Shown piece after piece: positions 8,503 through 16,273 of a stretch of DNA of 42,800 bases. A program made the translations under genes and the position numbers. The notes below the pieces were generated by a model. That model was not told the DNA's origin. It searched no databases and worked only from the letters and a program-made list of their open reading frames with translations. The first letter of the stretch is position 1; each line of letters opens with the position of its first letter. This DNA is from DATMNI01 sp035570275 (GTDB lineage: Bacteria; Acidobacteriota; Terriglobia; Bryobacterales; Bryobacteraceae). The stretch is taken from assembly GCA_035570275.1 (NCBI GenBank), contig DATMNI010000122.1, positions 1 to 42,800 of the forward strand, written 5' to 3'.

Positions 8503-9369
8503 TTACGATTCGGAGACAATCGGAAACAATTCCCGCGGCCCGGCATCCTGGCCGGCATCCAGGCCGGCATCGTGGCCGACATCGTAGCTGGCATCCTGGC
8601 TACCGTCCTGGCTGGGATCCTGACTAACGCGGCCATCCAGGTCGAGGAATCGCGTATCCAGCAACCGGCTGGTGTTCACGTTTCCCATGGCGGAGAGCAT
8701 ATTCTCTTTCAAATGAGGGTGTTCCCGCTCCAGCTCCGCAAAAATATCGCGTAGCCCGCGGCGCACGGTCCCGGTCTTTTGGGAGCAGCCGCAGGGCACT
8801 ACGGGAATGCCGAGCGACTGTGCGAAGGCGCTGGTGATGTCCTCAGTCACGAATACCAGCGGGCGGATCAGGCGGTACTCCCGGTTCTTGGAGAACGTCA
8901 CCGGCGGCAGCCCACTCAGCCTCCCGGTGAACATGATATTGCGCAGCAGCGATTCGCAGAAATCGTCGGCGGTGTGGCCGAAGGCGATCACGTTGACCCC
9001 AAGCCCGTGCGCGATCTCGTACACCGCGCGGCGCCGGTACCGGCTGCAGAAATCGCACCCATGTTCGGGTTGATCCTTCAACAAGCGCAGCGACGGGGCA
9101 TCGCGGAAATAGGTCCAGGCAATTCCGCGCTGCTTCAGGTATTCGCCAATGGGTTCGATGGGGCGCAGGAACTTGCCCTGTTCCACGGTGAAGGCGCAGA
9201 CGGAAAAACTGATGGGCGCGCGCTTCTGGAGCAACACCAACGCTTCCAGAAGCGTCGCCGAATCCTTCCCTCCCGAAAGCGCCACCGCCACGCGGTCCCC
9301 ATCGCGCACCATCTTGAAGCGGTGCACGGCCTCCCCCACTTTTCGCAGCAGCGTTTTTTCGAGATCCAC
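8503..9369 (-). CDS. ttcA: TtcA-family tRNA 2-thiocytidine synthetase with repetitive C-terminal tail
   Basis: 288 residues. An N-type ATP pyrophosphatase with the PP-loop SGGKDS at 32-37, a CDFC pair (Cys105/Cys108) and a third cysteine in PCGCSQ (193/195). Three cysteines of this kind hold the 4Fe-4S cluster in TtcA. Known role: ATP-dependent 2-thiolation of cytidine 32 in tRNA. The catalytic core ends near residue 245 (LLDTRFLDLDGRV); the last ~40 residues are a low-complexity Asp/Ser/Gln/Gly tail encoded by 12-nt repeats (8542-8625), which I do not know from TtcA. The thiolated base is inferred from the family; closely related PP-loop enzymes modify other tRNA positions. Confidence 0.85.
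   Translation of the reverse strand: MDLEKTLLRKVGEAVHRFKMVRDGDRVAVALSGGKDSATLLEALVLLQKRAPISFSVCAFTVEQGKFLRPIEPIGEYLKQRGIAWTYFRDAPSLRLLKDQPEHGCDFCSRYRRRAVYEIAHGLGVNVIAFGHTADDFCESLLRNIMFTGRLSGLPPVTFSKNREYRLIRPLVFVTEDITSAFAQSLGIPVVPCGCSQKTGTVRRGLRDIFAELEREHPHLKENMLSAMGNVNTSRLLDTRFLDLDGRVSQDPSQDGSQDASYDVGHDAGLDAGQDAGPRELFPIVSES
8542..8625. repeat. 12-nt tandem repeat inside ttcA, about 7 units
   Basis: Seven consecutive 12-nt units of the type GGCATCCTGGCC (on the plus strand) with increasing divergence. Because 12 is a multiple of three, the array encodes tetrapeptides such as SQDG, SQDA, GHDA, GLDA and GQDA in the ttcA reading frame. It forms the extra C-terminal tail. Confidence 0.9.
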
Positions 9370-9389
9370 TGACTTGGTTGTAACACAGA

Positions 9390-9480
9390 AGTGGGACAGA
9401 CCATCGCCTTTGGTGGTCTGTCAGGCTTCTGCAACCGCACAAGGGTTAACAGACGACAAAACCCGATCGTCTGTCCTACT
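9390..9480. repeat. Twin-hairpin palindromic repeat, family D
   Basis: The outer ends AGTGGGACAGAC and GTCTGTCCTACT are inverted near-copies. Each arm folds on itself: ACAGACC/GGTCTGT at 9397-9421 and ACAGACGA/TCGTCTGT at about 9450-9475. The element fills almost the whole gap between the ttcA start and the next gene and overlaps the TAG stop of that gene (9476-9478). Its two-armed, four-part design resembles family A although the sequence differs. Confidence 0.8.
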
Positions 9481-10897
9481 GTTTCTTCTTCGTGGCTCCG
9501 CCGGCCTTCTTCTGCGCCGGGGCGGCGCACGGGGTCGCCTTCAAGCCTTCGATCTTGGCTTTGTCGGTGTCCATGGTGAGCATGAACGGATCCTTGGCGA
9601 ATGCCGAGGGAACGCCCTCCCACTGGATTTCGGTGCCAGGTTCGGGCTTGCCGGTCAAAGCGGCATCCAGTTTCAGGGTGATCTCTGCGACCGGTGCGGC
9701 CGGCTTTTCTGGGTCGGGAATGCCGACGAGCAGTTCCTTGGAGCGGCAGGCCGGTTTTCCTTCCACCACCACACCCTTGAGTTTCGGAACGCCGGAATCC
9801 TTCAGCGTCGCGGCAAAGTACTGATCGCCGTTGGTGTCCGAAAGCGCGCCCCGGATTTTCAACCAAAGCGAGAACTGTGGATACTTCTGCTCCATCTCGG
9901 CGGCCTTCTTGGCATCCAGGGCCGACTTGGTTTCGATGGTGAATCCGGCCGGTGGAAGCGGCGCGCTCTTGGCCTGCTGTTTAAGTTGATCCAGCCCGTC
10001 AAGGCTCCCGTGGACTCCGCCGTAAGCACTCTCCAGGTAGGTTTGCAGGGCCTTGGCATCCATGGTGCCGCCCAAGGTGGGATCGAGGGCCGCCGCGCGC
10101 GCGAATTCGTAGATTGCCTGCGGCACCTTTTCCGGACTGGCGGCCTGCTGGCAGCGCAACGCGCGGCCCAACTGGTAGGCAATCGCCGGGCTGTCGGCGA
10201 ACTGTTCCAGCGCTTTCCGGTACGCGGCTTCGGCGGTTACGCAATCCTTCGGATCCTTGGACGTGGTGTATTTGTTCATGGCGTCGCTGCCAGGCTTGGT
10301 CGCGATGAACATGAAGGTGTCTTTGGCCACCTTTTCCATGGTGCCGCGGGCCTGGGTCCAGTCGGCCTCGGAAGCAGTCGGCGGCTTGTTGGCGGCCGTG
10401 AAGAACGTGGGGATAAAGGCCTGCAGTTCCTGCGCCGCTTTCTGTCCGGTGGCAAACTGCGCGGGGGTTGGCGCCGGCAAAGCTTGCAGGTTCACACACA
10501 CCATGAACAGGACGGCCAGGATCTCCTGGTCGCTCTTGAAAAGCGTCTTCAGGCCCTTGGACAGCAACTGCTCGCCCACTTCCAGAACTTTCGCCGGCTG
10601 TTTAGCCTTATTGTAGGCCTGCATATAAATGTATGGGCGCGGGTAGTCCTTGTAGTCGGAGTCAGGGTACTTCTGCGTCCAGGTGTCCAGATCCTGGATC
10701 TGCTTGGCGGGGTCTGTATCCTTCAGAACCTGATTATAGATATCGAATTCGCCCTGGTCCTTGACCTTCCTTTCCGGGGCCGCCTGCTTTTCCGCCGCCG
10801 CCTGAGCGCTGGCAAGCTGGAGGGCGCCTGTCGTCACAAAAGCGACCATGGCGGCACCCGCCGCGATACCTTTCAAATTCCGATACAGTCTACGCAT
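9476..10897 (-). CDS. Secreted helical-repeat (TPR-like) protein, paralogue 1
   Basis: 473 residues from the ATG at 10897, which has GGGAGG 6 nt upstream; the longer frame to 10942 lacks such a site. Residues ~1-32 are a signal peptide (MRRLYRNLKGIAAGAAM... ending ASAQA). The middle is alpha-helical with TPR-like repeats (IQDLDTWTQKYPDSDYKD..., AAYRKALEQFADSPAIAYQLGRALRCQQ). The C-terminal ~170 residues contain ALSDTNGDQYFAATLKDSGV and end in a Lys-rich tail. Function unknown; likely a periplasmic scaffold. It is clearly paralogous to the next gene upstream (GLDQLKQQ, LPPAGF, GALSDTNG, DPFMLTMDT shared in the same order). Gap between the paralogues' coding regions: 111 nt. Confidence 0.85.
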   Translation of the reverse strand: MRRLYRNLKGIAAGAAMVAFVTTGALQLASAQAAAEKQAAPERKVKDQGEFDIYNQVLKDTDPAKQIQDLDTWTQKYPDSDYKDYPRPYIYMQAYNKAKQPAKVLEVGEQLLSKGLKTLFKSDQEILAVLFMVCVNLQALPAPTPAQFATGQKAAQELQAFIPTFFTAANKPPTASEADWTQARGTMEKVAKDTFMFIATKPGSDAMNKYTTSKDPKDCVTAEAAYRKALEQFADSPAIAYQLGRALRCQQAASPEKVPQAIYEFARAAALDPTLGGTMDAKALQTYLESAYGGVHGSLDGLDQLKQQAKSAPLPPAGFTIETKSALDAKKAAEMEQKYPQFSLWLKIRGALSDTNGDQYFAATLKDSGVPKLKGVVVEGKPACRSKELLVGIPDPEKPAAPVAEITLKLDAALTGKPEPGTEIQWEGVPSAFAKDPFMLTMDTDKAKIEGLKATPCAAPAQKKAGGATKKKQ

Positions 10898-11008
10898 TGC
10901 GCCTCCCAACTTTACACCTAAGACATCAACTGCGGACATCACGTCCGATTCTCAGTTTAGCGCCGGAAAACGGTCGGGATCAGAGCTATTCGTTTCCAGG
11001 GTCATTGT

Positions 11009-12397
11009 TTACTTTTTCTTCGACGGTGCGCTCTTCTTGTGGACGGGCGCCGCCGCCGCACAAGCCGCACTCTTCAGGCCTTCCACCTTGGCGGACTCCG
11101 TGTCCATGGTCAACATGAAGGGATCTTTGGTGAAGGCGGACGGCACGCCTTGAAACTGGAATTCGGTATTGGCCTCCGGTTTCCCGGTGAGCGCTTTATC
11201 CAGCTTCAGCGTGATCTCGGCCCGCGGCGCGCCCTGCGCATCGGGCAGAGGCACCGCCACCAGCAGTTCCTTGGGGCGGCAGGCGGGCTTGGCTTCCACC
11301 AGCGTGCCCTTGAATTTCGGCGCGTTCGAATCCTTCAAAGAGGAGGCGAAATACTCTTCGCCGTTGGTATCGGACAACGCACCTTTTAACTTCATCCACA
11401 TGGCCAGTTGCGGGTTGGTTTTTTCGAACTCGGCCTCTTTCTCCGCGGAGATTTCGGTGGCCGTCTTGATCTTGAAGCCAGCCGGCGGCAAGGGCGTTTG
11501 CTTCACCTGCTGTTTCAACTGGTCCAAACCCTCGGTGCTGCCGTGCACGGTGACGTAGGCGTTATCGGCGAAGGTCTGGATTTTCTTGGGATCGGCCTTG
11601 GGATCGCCCAGCGTGGGATCGATGACGGCCGCGCGCTGGAATTCGTAAATCGCCTGGAAGACCTTTTCCGGCTTTTCCTTCTGCTGGCAGCGCAGCGCGG
11701 TGGCCAGTTGGTAGGCGACGAAGGCGCTGTCCGGGTTGTCTGCGAGCGCCTTGCTGTAGGCCTGCTCCGCCGCGGGGCAATCGGGCGGTTGCTTGGCCAT
11801 AGCCATCTGGCCAGGGCGGACCGCCATGGAAAGCAGCGCGACTTTGGCGGCGGTTTGCAACTGGGTCTTGGCCTGTGCCCAAGCCGCATCGGCGACGCCC
11901 GGCGGCTTCTTGTCGAATTCCATCAACTGGTGGGCGGCCTTGGCCCCGGTAGCCAGTTGGTCGGCCGTCGGGTTAGGCACCTGCTGGATGGCGACCGAGG
12001 TGGTGAACAGCAGCTTGATGATGTCACTCGGACCGGTGGCGGGGTCGTTGAAGGTCGCGGAGACATCCTTCGCCAGCAGCACCGCCGCCGTGTCGACGGC
12101 CTTGGCCTGCTGCCCCGAGCCGGCGTAGGCCTGCACATACATCAAAGCCCGCAGGTCGTTGTAATCGGACTCCGCATATTTGGCCTTCCAGGCATCCAGC
12201 CCGGCGACGGCTTTGGCGGCGTTGTTGCCCGTCAGGTCGGTATTGGCCGCGGTGTAGAGTTTGTATTCCTCCTGGCCGTCCTTCCACTTCTTCTCAGCCG
12301 GAGCCTGCGCCCCCGCCGGCGCAACCGTCCCCATATATACGAAGACACCCAGCGCGGCCGTGGCCGCAATCGTCTGAACCGTTCGATAAAAATGCAC
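11009..12397 (-). CDS. Secreted helical-repeat (TPR-like) protein, paralogue 2
   Basis: 462 residues from a GTG at 12397 (VHFYRTVQTIAATAALG), with AAGAGG 6-8 nt upstream and a signal peptide ending near PAGAQA. The open frame extends 279 nt further upstream, but that part is repeat-derived and lacks a plausible start. Same layout as its neighbour: helical repeats (LDAWKAKYAESDYNDLRALMYVQAYAG, AYSKALADNPDSAFVAYQLATALRCQQ), then GLDQLKQQVKQTPLPPAGF, GALSDTNGEEYFASSLKDS, DPFMLTMDTESAKVEGLK and a Lys/Ser-rich end. Function unknown. The pair arose by tandem duplication. Acidobacteria encode many such TPR proteins with unassigned roles. Confidence 0.85.
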   Translation of the reverse strand: MHFYRTVQTIAATAALGVFVYMGTVAPAGAQAPAEKKWKDGQEEYKLYTAANTDLTGNNAAKAVAGLDAWKAKYAESDYNDLRALMYVQAYAGSGQQAKAVDTAAVLLAKDVSATFNDPATGPSDIIKLLFTTSVAIQQVPNPTADQLATGAKAAHQLMEFDKKPPGVADAAWAQAKTQLQTAAKVALLSMAVRPGQMAMAKQPPDCPAAEQAYSKALADNPDSAFVAYQLATALRCQQKEKPEKVFQAIYEFQRAAVIDPTLGDPKADPKKIQTFADNAYVTVHGSTEGLDQLKQQVKQTPLPPAGFKIKTATEISAEKEAEFEKTNPQLAMWMKLKGALSDTNGEEYFASSLKDSNAPKFKGTLVEAKPACRPKELLVAVPLPDAQGAPRAEITLKLDKALTGKPEANTEFQFQGVPSAFTKDPFMLTMDTESAKVEGLKSAACAAAAPVHKKSAPSKKK

Positions 12398-12736
12398 TAG
12401 CGCCTCTTGTTTGTTCCGGTATCCATCAACCGGTTTCCATCTAACCGGTATCCATACAAACCGGTATCCATTAACATTCGGATTGCCTGACAGCCCACGC
12501 AACCTGCTATACGGCCCACGCAAGCTCTTGCATGACAGCCCACGCGACCCTGGCGTGCAACCGGCGTCGGCGTGGAACCGGCGTCCACCATTGACTTGTA
12601 TCCACCGATGACTTGTGTATTTGCGGAGTATAGCCAAACCGTTCGCATGGCGCAACTCATTCGACTCCGGTTTCATCCGCCCGGTTCCGAATCACCAAAT
12701 CATATCAGATCAAGGGTATGCTAGAAGGCTCACTGC
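12398..12736. other. Divergent promoter region with short direct repeats
   Basis: This 339-nt gap lies between the minus-strand paralogue 2 gene and the plus-strand symporter gene. Four copies of ACCGGTATCCAT (one with TTTCCAT) lie at 12416-12471, then three copies of AGCCCACGC-type sequence at 12491-12547, then two AACCGGCGTC copies at about 12560-12583. They lie in the 5' leader of paralogue 2 and could be operator-like or just slippage products. No gene is supported; the open frame across it looks like translated repeat. Confidence 0.6.
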
Positions 12737-14179
12737 ATGCACTACGTCGATCTGGGGATTATCCTCGTCTACCTGGCAGGCATCACCCTGTTCGGCGCCC
12801 ATTTTCGTAAAGGCCAGACCAGCCTGCGCGAGTATTTCCTGGGCGGGCGCACGGCGCCGTGGTGGGCCATCAGCCTGTCGATCGTTTCGGCCGAAACCAG
12901 TACCCTTACGATCGTCGGTACGCCCGCACTGGCTTTTGGCGGCAACCTTGGGTTCTTACAGATCGTTCTCGGATACCTGCTGGCGCGCATCGTAATTTCG
13001 GTCTTGCTGCTGCCGCATTATTTCCGCGGCGAGATGTTCACGGCTTACGAACTCATGCGGCGCCGCTTCGGAGAACGGGTCCGCAAACTCACCGCCAGTA
13101 TTTTTCTGGTGACGCGAGCCATGGCCGAAGGCGTCCGCGTTTTCGCCATCTCACTGGTGATTTCCATCGTGTTGGGGACGGGTGAAATCGCTTCCATCGT
13201 GCTGATTGTTCTGCTCACGTTATTTTACACTTTTGAGGGTGGCATGACGGCGGTGATCTGGACCGACGTGGTGCAGATGAGTCTCTACGTGCTGGGCGCG
13301 GTGGCCAGCTTTGTGGTGATTCTGGGCAAAATTCCAGGCGGCTGGGAACACGTTACCGCCGTCGCCCAAGAGACCCACAAGTTTGCCATTTTCGATTTCC
13401 GGTTTGCGCCCAACATGGAGTTCTTCTCCCGCACCTACAGTTTCTGGGCGGGGGTGGCCGGCGGCTCTTTCCTGACCACGGCGACGCACGGAACTGACCA
13501 GTTAATGGTGCAGCGCCTGCTGAGCGCCCGCGACGAGCGCCAGAGCCGCATGGCGCTGCTCTCCAGTTGGGCGGTGATCCTGGTGCAATTCGTGCTGTTC
13601 CTGCTGATCGGGGTACTGTTGTTCGTGTATTACGGCGACCGGCACCTGGCGGCGCCGGCACAGAAGGATCGCATCTATCCGGAATTCGTGTGGAACCAGC
13701 TTCCGCCGGGTCTGTCCGGTCTGATTATCGCGGCGATTCTGGCCGCGGCCATGGCCAATTTGAGCGCGGCCCTGAATTCGCTGGCTTCCACCACGGTGGT
13801 GGATTTTTTCCGCGCCCGGGCGAAGGGGGTGAGCGAGGCCCGGTCCGTGCGGCTGGCCCGATTTGCTACGGTTGTCTGGGGACTGGTGCTGCTCGGGATC
13901 GCCATTGTGGCACGGGGTTCGAAGTCGGTGCTGGAGGCCGGGCTGACCATCGGCTCCATTCCGATGGGGGCGCTGCTGGGAGTGTTTCTGCTTGGCGTGT
14001 TGACCAGGAAGCCGCGCGAAGGAGCGGCGATTGCGGGCGTGGTGGCGGGCCTGGGAACCGTTTTATACGTGAAGCTGTGGACGCCAATCGCCTTCACCTG
14101 GTATGTGCTGATCGGCACGTTGGTGACGTTTGGCGTGGGGATGGCGGGTTCGTTATTTCAAGGGAGTAGTGAGGAGTAA
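12737..14179 (+). CDS. Sodium:solute symporter (SSS family)
   Basis: 480 residues with about 13 membrane spans. The N-terminus has the SSS pattern YFLGGRTAPWWAISLSIVSAETSTLT, where the unwound first core helix binds Na+ and substrate; GTDQLMVQRLLSARDERQSRMALL and LSAALNSLASTTVVDFFR are further family hallmarks. Known role: Na+-driven uptake of sugars, carboxylates, amino acids or vitamins across the inner membrane. The substrate cannot be deduced. An AAGG lies about 12 nt before the ATG. A family A repeat follows the stop directly, and an amino-acid permease gene follows on the same strand. Confidence 0.93.
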   Translation: MHYVDLGIILVYLAGITLFGAHFRKGQTSLREYFLGGRTAPWWAISLSIVSAETSTLTIVGTPALAFGGNLGFLQIVLGYLLARIVISVLLLPHYFRGEMFTAYELMRRRFGERVRKLTASIFLVTRAMAEGVRVFAISLVISIVLGTGEIASIVLIVLLTLFYTFEGGMTAVIWTDVVQMSLYVLGAVASFVVILGKIPGGWEHVTAVAQETHKFAIFDFRFAPNMEFFSRTYSFWAGVAGGSFLTTATHGTDQLMVQRLLSARDERQSRMALLSSWAVILVQFVLFLLIGVLLFVYYGDRHLAAPAQKDRIYPEFVWNQLPPGLSGLIIAAILAAAMANLSAALNSLASTTVVDFFRARAKGVSEARSVRLARFATVVWGLVLLGIAIVARGSKSVLEAGLTIGSIPMGALLGVFLLGVLTRKPREGAAIAGVVAGLGTVLYVKLWTPIAFTWYVLIGTLVTFGVGMAGSLFQGSSEE

Positions 14180-14302
14180 TGTGGGGCAGGTTGTTAACCT
14201 GCGGCGGCAATCCGCCCGGAGTACGCGAACCGTGCGCGCGGCGTGTCAAAGCTCCCGGCAGGCGGATTAACAATCCGCCGCAGGTTAACAACCTGCCCCA
14301 CA
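14180..14302. repeat. Twin-arm palindromic repeat, family A, copy 2
   Basis: Begins at the base after the TAA of the symporter gene. The right arm (14258-14302) is nearly identical to the 45-nt arm at 1699-1743. The left arm (14180-14216) has lost several bases in its second hairpin. A 41-nt unrelated spacer lies between them. It ends 25 nt before the TTG start of the permease. Confidence 0.9.
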
Positions 14303-14327
14303 ACTAACCAAATAAGGGGGGACGATT

Positions 14328-15710
14328 TTGGGGATAACCGAACTAAAGCGGGATCTGGGGCCCTGGGCCGCGGCCTCGATTGTGGTGGGAACGGTGATCG
14401 GCAGCGGTATTTTCCTGGTGCCGCGGACCATGATTCAAAGAGTGGGCTCGGTGGATCTGGTGTTCGCGGTCTGGGTGGTGGGCGGATTGCTTTCGCTGGC
14501 TGGGGCGCTGAGTTACGCAGAGTTGGCGGCAGCCATGCCGGAGGCCGGCGGCGAGTATGCATTTCTGCGGGAGGCGTACGGGCCACTTTGGGGATTTCTC
14601 TATAGTTGGACACAAATGTGGGTGGCAAAGAGCGGGTCAATTGCAACCTTGGCCACCGGGTTCTTCCTGTATCTGACGAATTTTTGGGCGCCGCTGGACG
14701 GTGTGTTCTGTACCATCCCGCTGCCGATAGGTCCCAACGGCGGGCCGCTGGAGATAAGGTATGGCCAGTTCTTCGCCATCGGGCTGATCCTTTCGCTGGC
14801 CTGGCTGAACTACTACGGGGTAAAACTGGGCGGGGATGTGCAGGTTGCAGTCACCTTCATCAAGGTGGCGCTGATCGCAGCTATCATCGTGGCCGGTCTG
14901 TTTTTCGGCCAGGCGCACGCCCCCGCCGCTACGTCGATTGCGCCTTTGACGTTCGGCGGATTTATCGCGGCCCTGGTGGCGGCTCTGTGGGCCTACGACG
15001 GCTGGAATAACGTCAGCATGGTTTCTTCCGAGATTCAAAATCCGCAGCGGAACCTGCCGCGGGCGCTGATTGGGGGAACGTTGTGCGTGATCGCAATATA
15101 TCTAATGGCAAATGCCGCCTATTTCCACGTAATGGCGCCCCAGGAAGTAGCGGCCAGCACCAGGGTGGCCGGGGATATGATGGGCAAGATCTTTGGGCCA
15201 ACGGGCGCCAGCGCCGTGTCCATAGCCGCCATGATCAGTATTTTTGCGGCGCTGAACGGGTCAATCCTCACCGGCTCGCGAGTTCCTTATGCCGCGGCCA
15301 GGGACGGGCTGTTCTTTCACTCGATGGCCTGGGTCAACCCCAAATACCATACGCCGGGCGTGTGCATCTGGGTGATGAGCGGATGGGCCTGCCTGCTGGT
15401 ACTTTCGGGAAAGTACGACGATCTTTTCAACCTGGTGATCTTCGCGAGCTGGATACTCTACGGAATGACGGCCGCCGCGGTGGTGGTTCTGCGGTATAAG
15501 CGGCCGGATTTAACACGTCCGTACCGAACCGTAGGCTACCCTTTTGTGCCGGTGCTCTTCGTGGTGGGAGCCTCCATTCTCCTGGTTAAAACCGCCATCG
15601 ACCGGCCAATCGATTCGGCCAAGGGCATCGGTTTGATTGTAGCCGGCCTTCCATTCTATTTTTATTGGAAAAAACGCGCGCCCATGAGATCTGCCACCCG
15701 CCGGTACTAG
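14328..15710 (+). CDS. APC-superfamily amino-acid permease
   Basis: 460 residues, about 12 membrane spans. The TTG start is well supported by AGGGGGGA 5 nt upstream and by MGITELKRDLGPWAAASIVVGTVIGSGIF, the usual N-terminus with the GxG motif of helix 1 that holds the amino-acid carboxylate. SYAELAAAMPEAGGEYAFLREAYGPLWGF is the classical APC/LAT signature, and AALWAYDGWNNVSMVSSEIQNPQRNLPRAL is the helix 6 region. Known role: amino-acid uptake or exchange at the inner membrane; specificity unknown. It follows the symporter with only a repeat between, so cotranscription is possible. Confidence 0.93.
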   Translation: MGITELKRDLGPWAAASIVVGTVIGSGIFLVPRTMIQRVGSVDLVFAVWVVGGLLSLAGALSYAELAAAMPEAGGEYAFLREAYGPLWGFLYSWTQMWVAKSGSIATLATGFFLYLTNFWAPLDGVFCTIPLPIGPNGGPLEIRYGQFFAIGLILSLAWLNYYGVKLGGDVQVAVTFIKVALIAAIIVAGLFFGQAHAPAATSIAPLTFGGFIAALVAALWAYDGWNNVSMVSSEIQNPQRNLPRALIGGTLCVIAIYLMANAAYFHVMAPQEVAASTRVAGDMMGKIFGPTGASAVSIAAMISIFAALNGSILTGSRVPYAAARDGLFFHSMAWVNPKYHTPGVCIWVMSGWACLLVLSGKYDDLFNLVIFASWILYGMTAAAVVVLRYKRPDLTRPYRTVGYPFVPVLFVVGASILLVKTAIDRPIDSAKGIGLIVAGLPFYFYWKKRAPMRSATRRY

Positions 15711-15831
15711 GAAGTCCGAAAAGTACCATGGCCTGTACGTAAGATCATTTTCATTAATCGCGTTAATTAGCGATATTCGCGCGAGAATTAGGTATGCATC
15801 GGGCGAAAATCTTGGTGTATACTCGAAGGAG

Positions 15832-15858
15832 AAGAATCAGATGAATTTCTTGATTCTT
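15832..15858 (+). promoter_or_regulatory. Perfect 8-bp hairpin enclosing a candidate leader start codon
   Basis: AAGAATCA (15832-15839) and TGATTCTT (15851-15858) are perfect inverted copies with an 11-nt loop containing an ATG at 15841. It lies downstream of a possible -10 box, TATACT (15818-15823), and upstream of the AT-hook gene. A regulatory role is inference. Confidence 0.4.
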
Positions 15859-15945
15859 CTTGATTCCGGCCCGGTGGCAGCTTTGAAACCGTGGCTGGTT
15901 GGGGGCTCAGAGATATGGATGTCAGCAAAATCCTCGCCGAACTAA
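15841..15945 (+). CDS. Candidate 34-residue leader ORF overlapping the AT-hook gene
   Basis: An ATG at 15841 has AAGGAG 10 nt upstream, a better ribosome-binding site than that of the AT-hook gene itself. The peptide begins MNFLILLDSGPVAALKPW and its stop (15943-15945) lies 30 nt inside the AT-hook gene in another frame. It could couple or attenuate translation of that gene. No homology is recognised, and it may be a chance ORF. Confidence 0.3.
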   Translation: MNFLILLDSGPVAALKPWLVGGSEIWMSAKSSPN

Positions 15946-16136
15946 AAGCGGAAAGAGCACAAATCGAAGAAGCAATTGCCAGCCTGGAGCGGTTGGCGAT
16001 GGGGCGCGGCAAGCGTCGCGGCAGGCCGCCGTCCTGGATGAGCGACGCCATGCCAAAGCGCAGAGGCCGGCCCCCGGGGAGCAAGAACAAGGTTCAGGTT
16101 GTGGGCGCGGCATCCAAGGCCGCCGGCCTCGCATAA
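15915..16136 (+). CDS. Small AT-hook-like basic protein
   Basis: 73 residues from the ATG at 15915 (MDVSKILAELKAERAQIEEA); a GTG at 15891 would add eight residues. The first ~30 residues form an amphipathic, coiled-coil-like helix (LAELKAERAQIEEAIASLERL), enough for dimerisation. Two KRRGRPP-type motifs follow (KRRGRPPSW and KRRGRPPGSKNK); RGRPP is the core of the AT-hook that binds the minor groove of AT-rich DNA. This suggests a nucleoid or regulatory DNA-binding protein; no function is proven. I recall similar small proteins recurring in acidobacteria. A strong intrinsic terminator follows at 16195-16235. Confidence 0.75.
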   Translation: MDVSKILAELKAERAQIEEAIASLERLAMGRGKRRGRPPSWMSDAMPKRRGRPPGSKNKVQVVGAASKAAGLA

Positions 16137-16194
16137 CTTAAGCCGGCTAAACGAAACAAGCTAAACCAAACCGGGCAAACCAGTTTTGAGCAGC

Positions 16195-16235
16195 AAAAAG
16201 GGCCTTCAACCTGGACGGGGTTGTCGGCCCTTTTT
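16195..16235 (+). terminator. Intrinsic terminator after the AT-hook gene
   Basis: AAAAAGGGCC (16195-16204) pairs perfectly with GGCCCTTTTT (16226-16235). Inside, CAACC and GGTTG can extend the stem. The U run is part of the descending arm, and the A run on the other side makes it potentially bidirectional. It lies 58 nt after the AT-hook stop. Confidence 0.85.
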
Positions 16236-16273
16236 GTCGGCGCGCCTCCTTTTTTGCAGCTTTATGTGGTTTT

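Noticed and set aside
12398..12676. N-terminal extension of paralogue 2 to an ATG at 12676
   Set aside because: The extension translates direct repeats, has no ribosome-binding site, and would bury the signal peptide; the GTG at 12397 has a proper site and gives a normal signal sequence.
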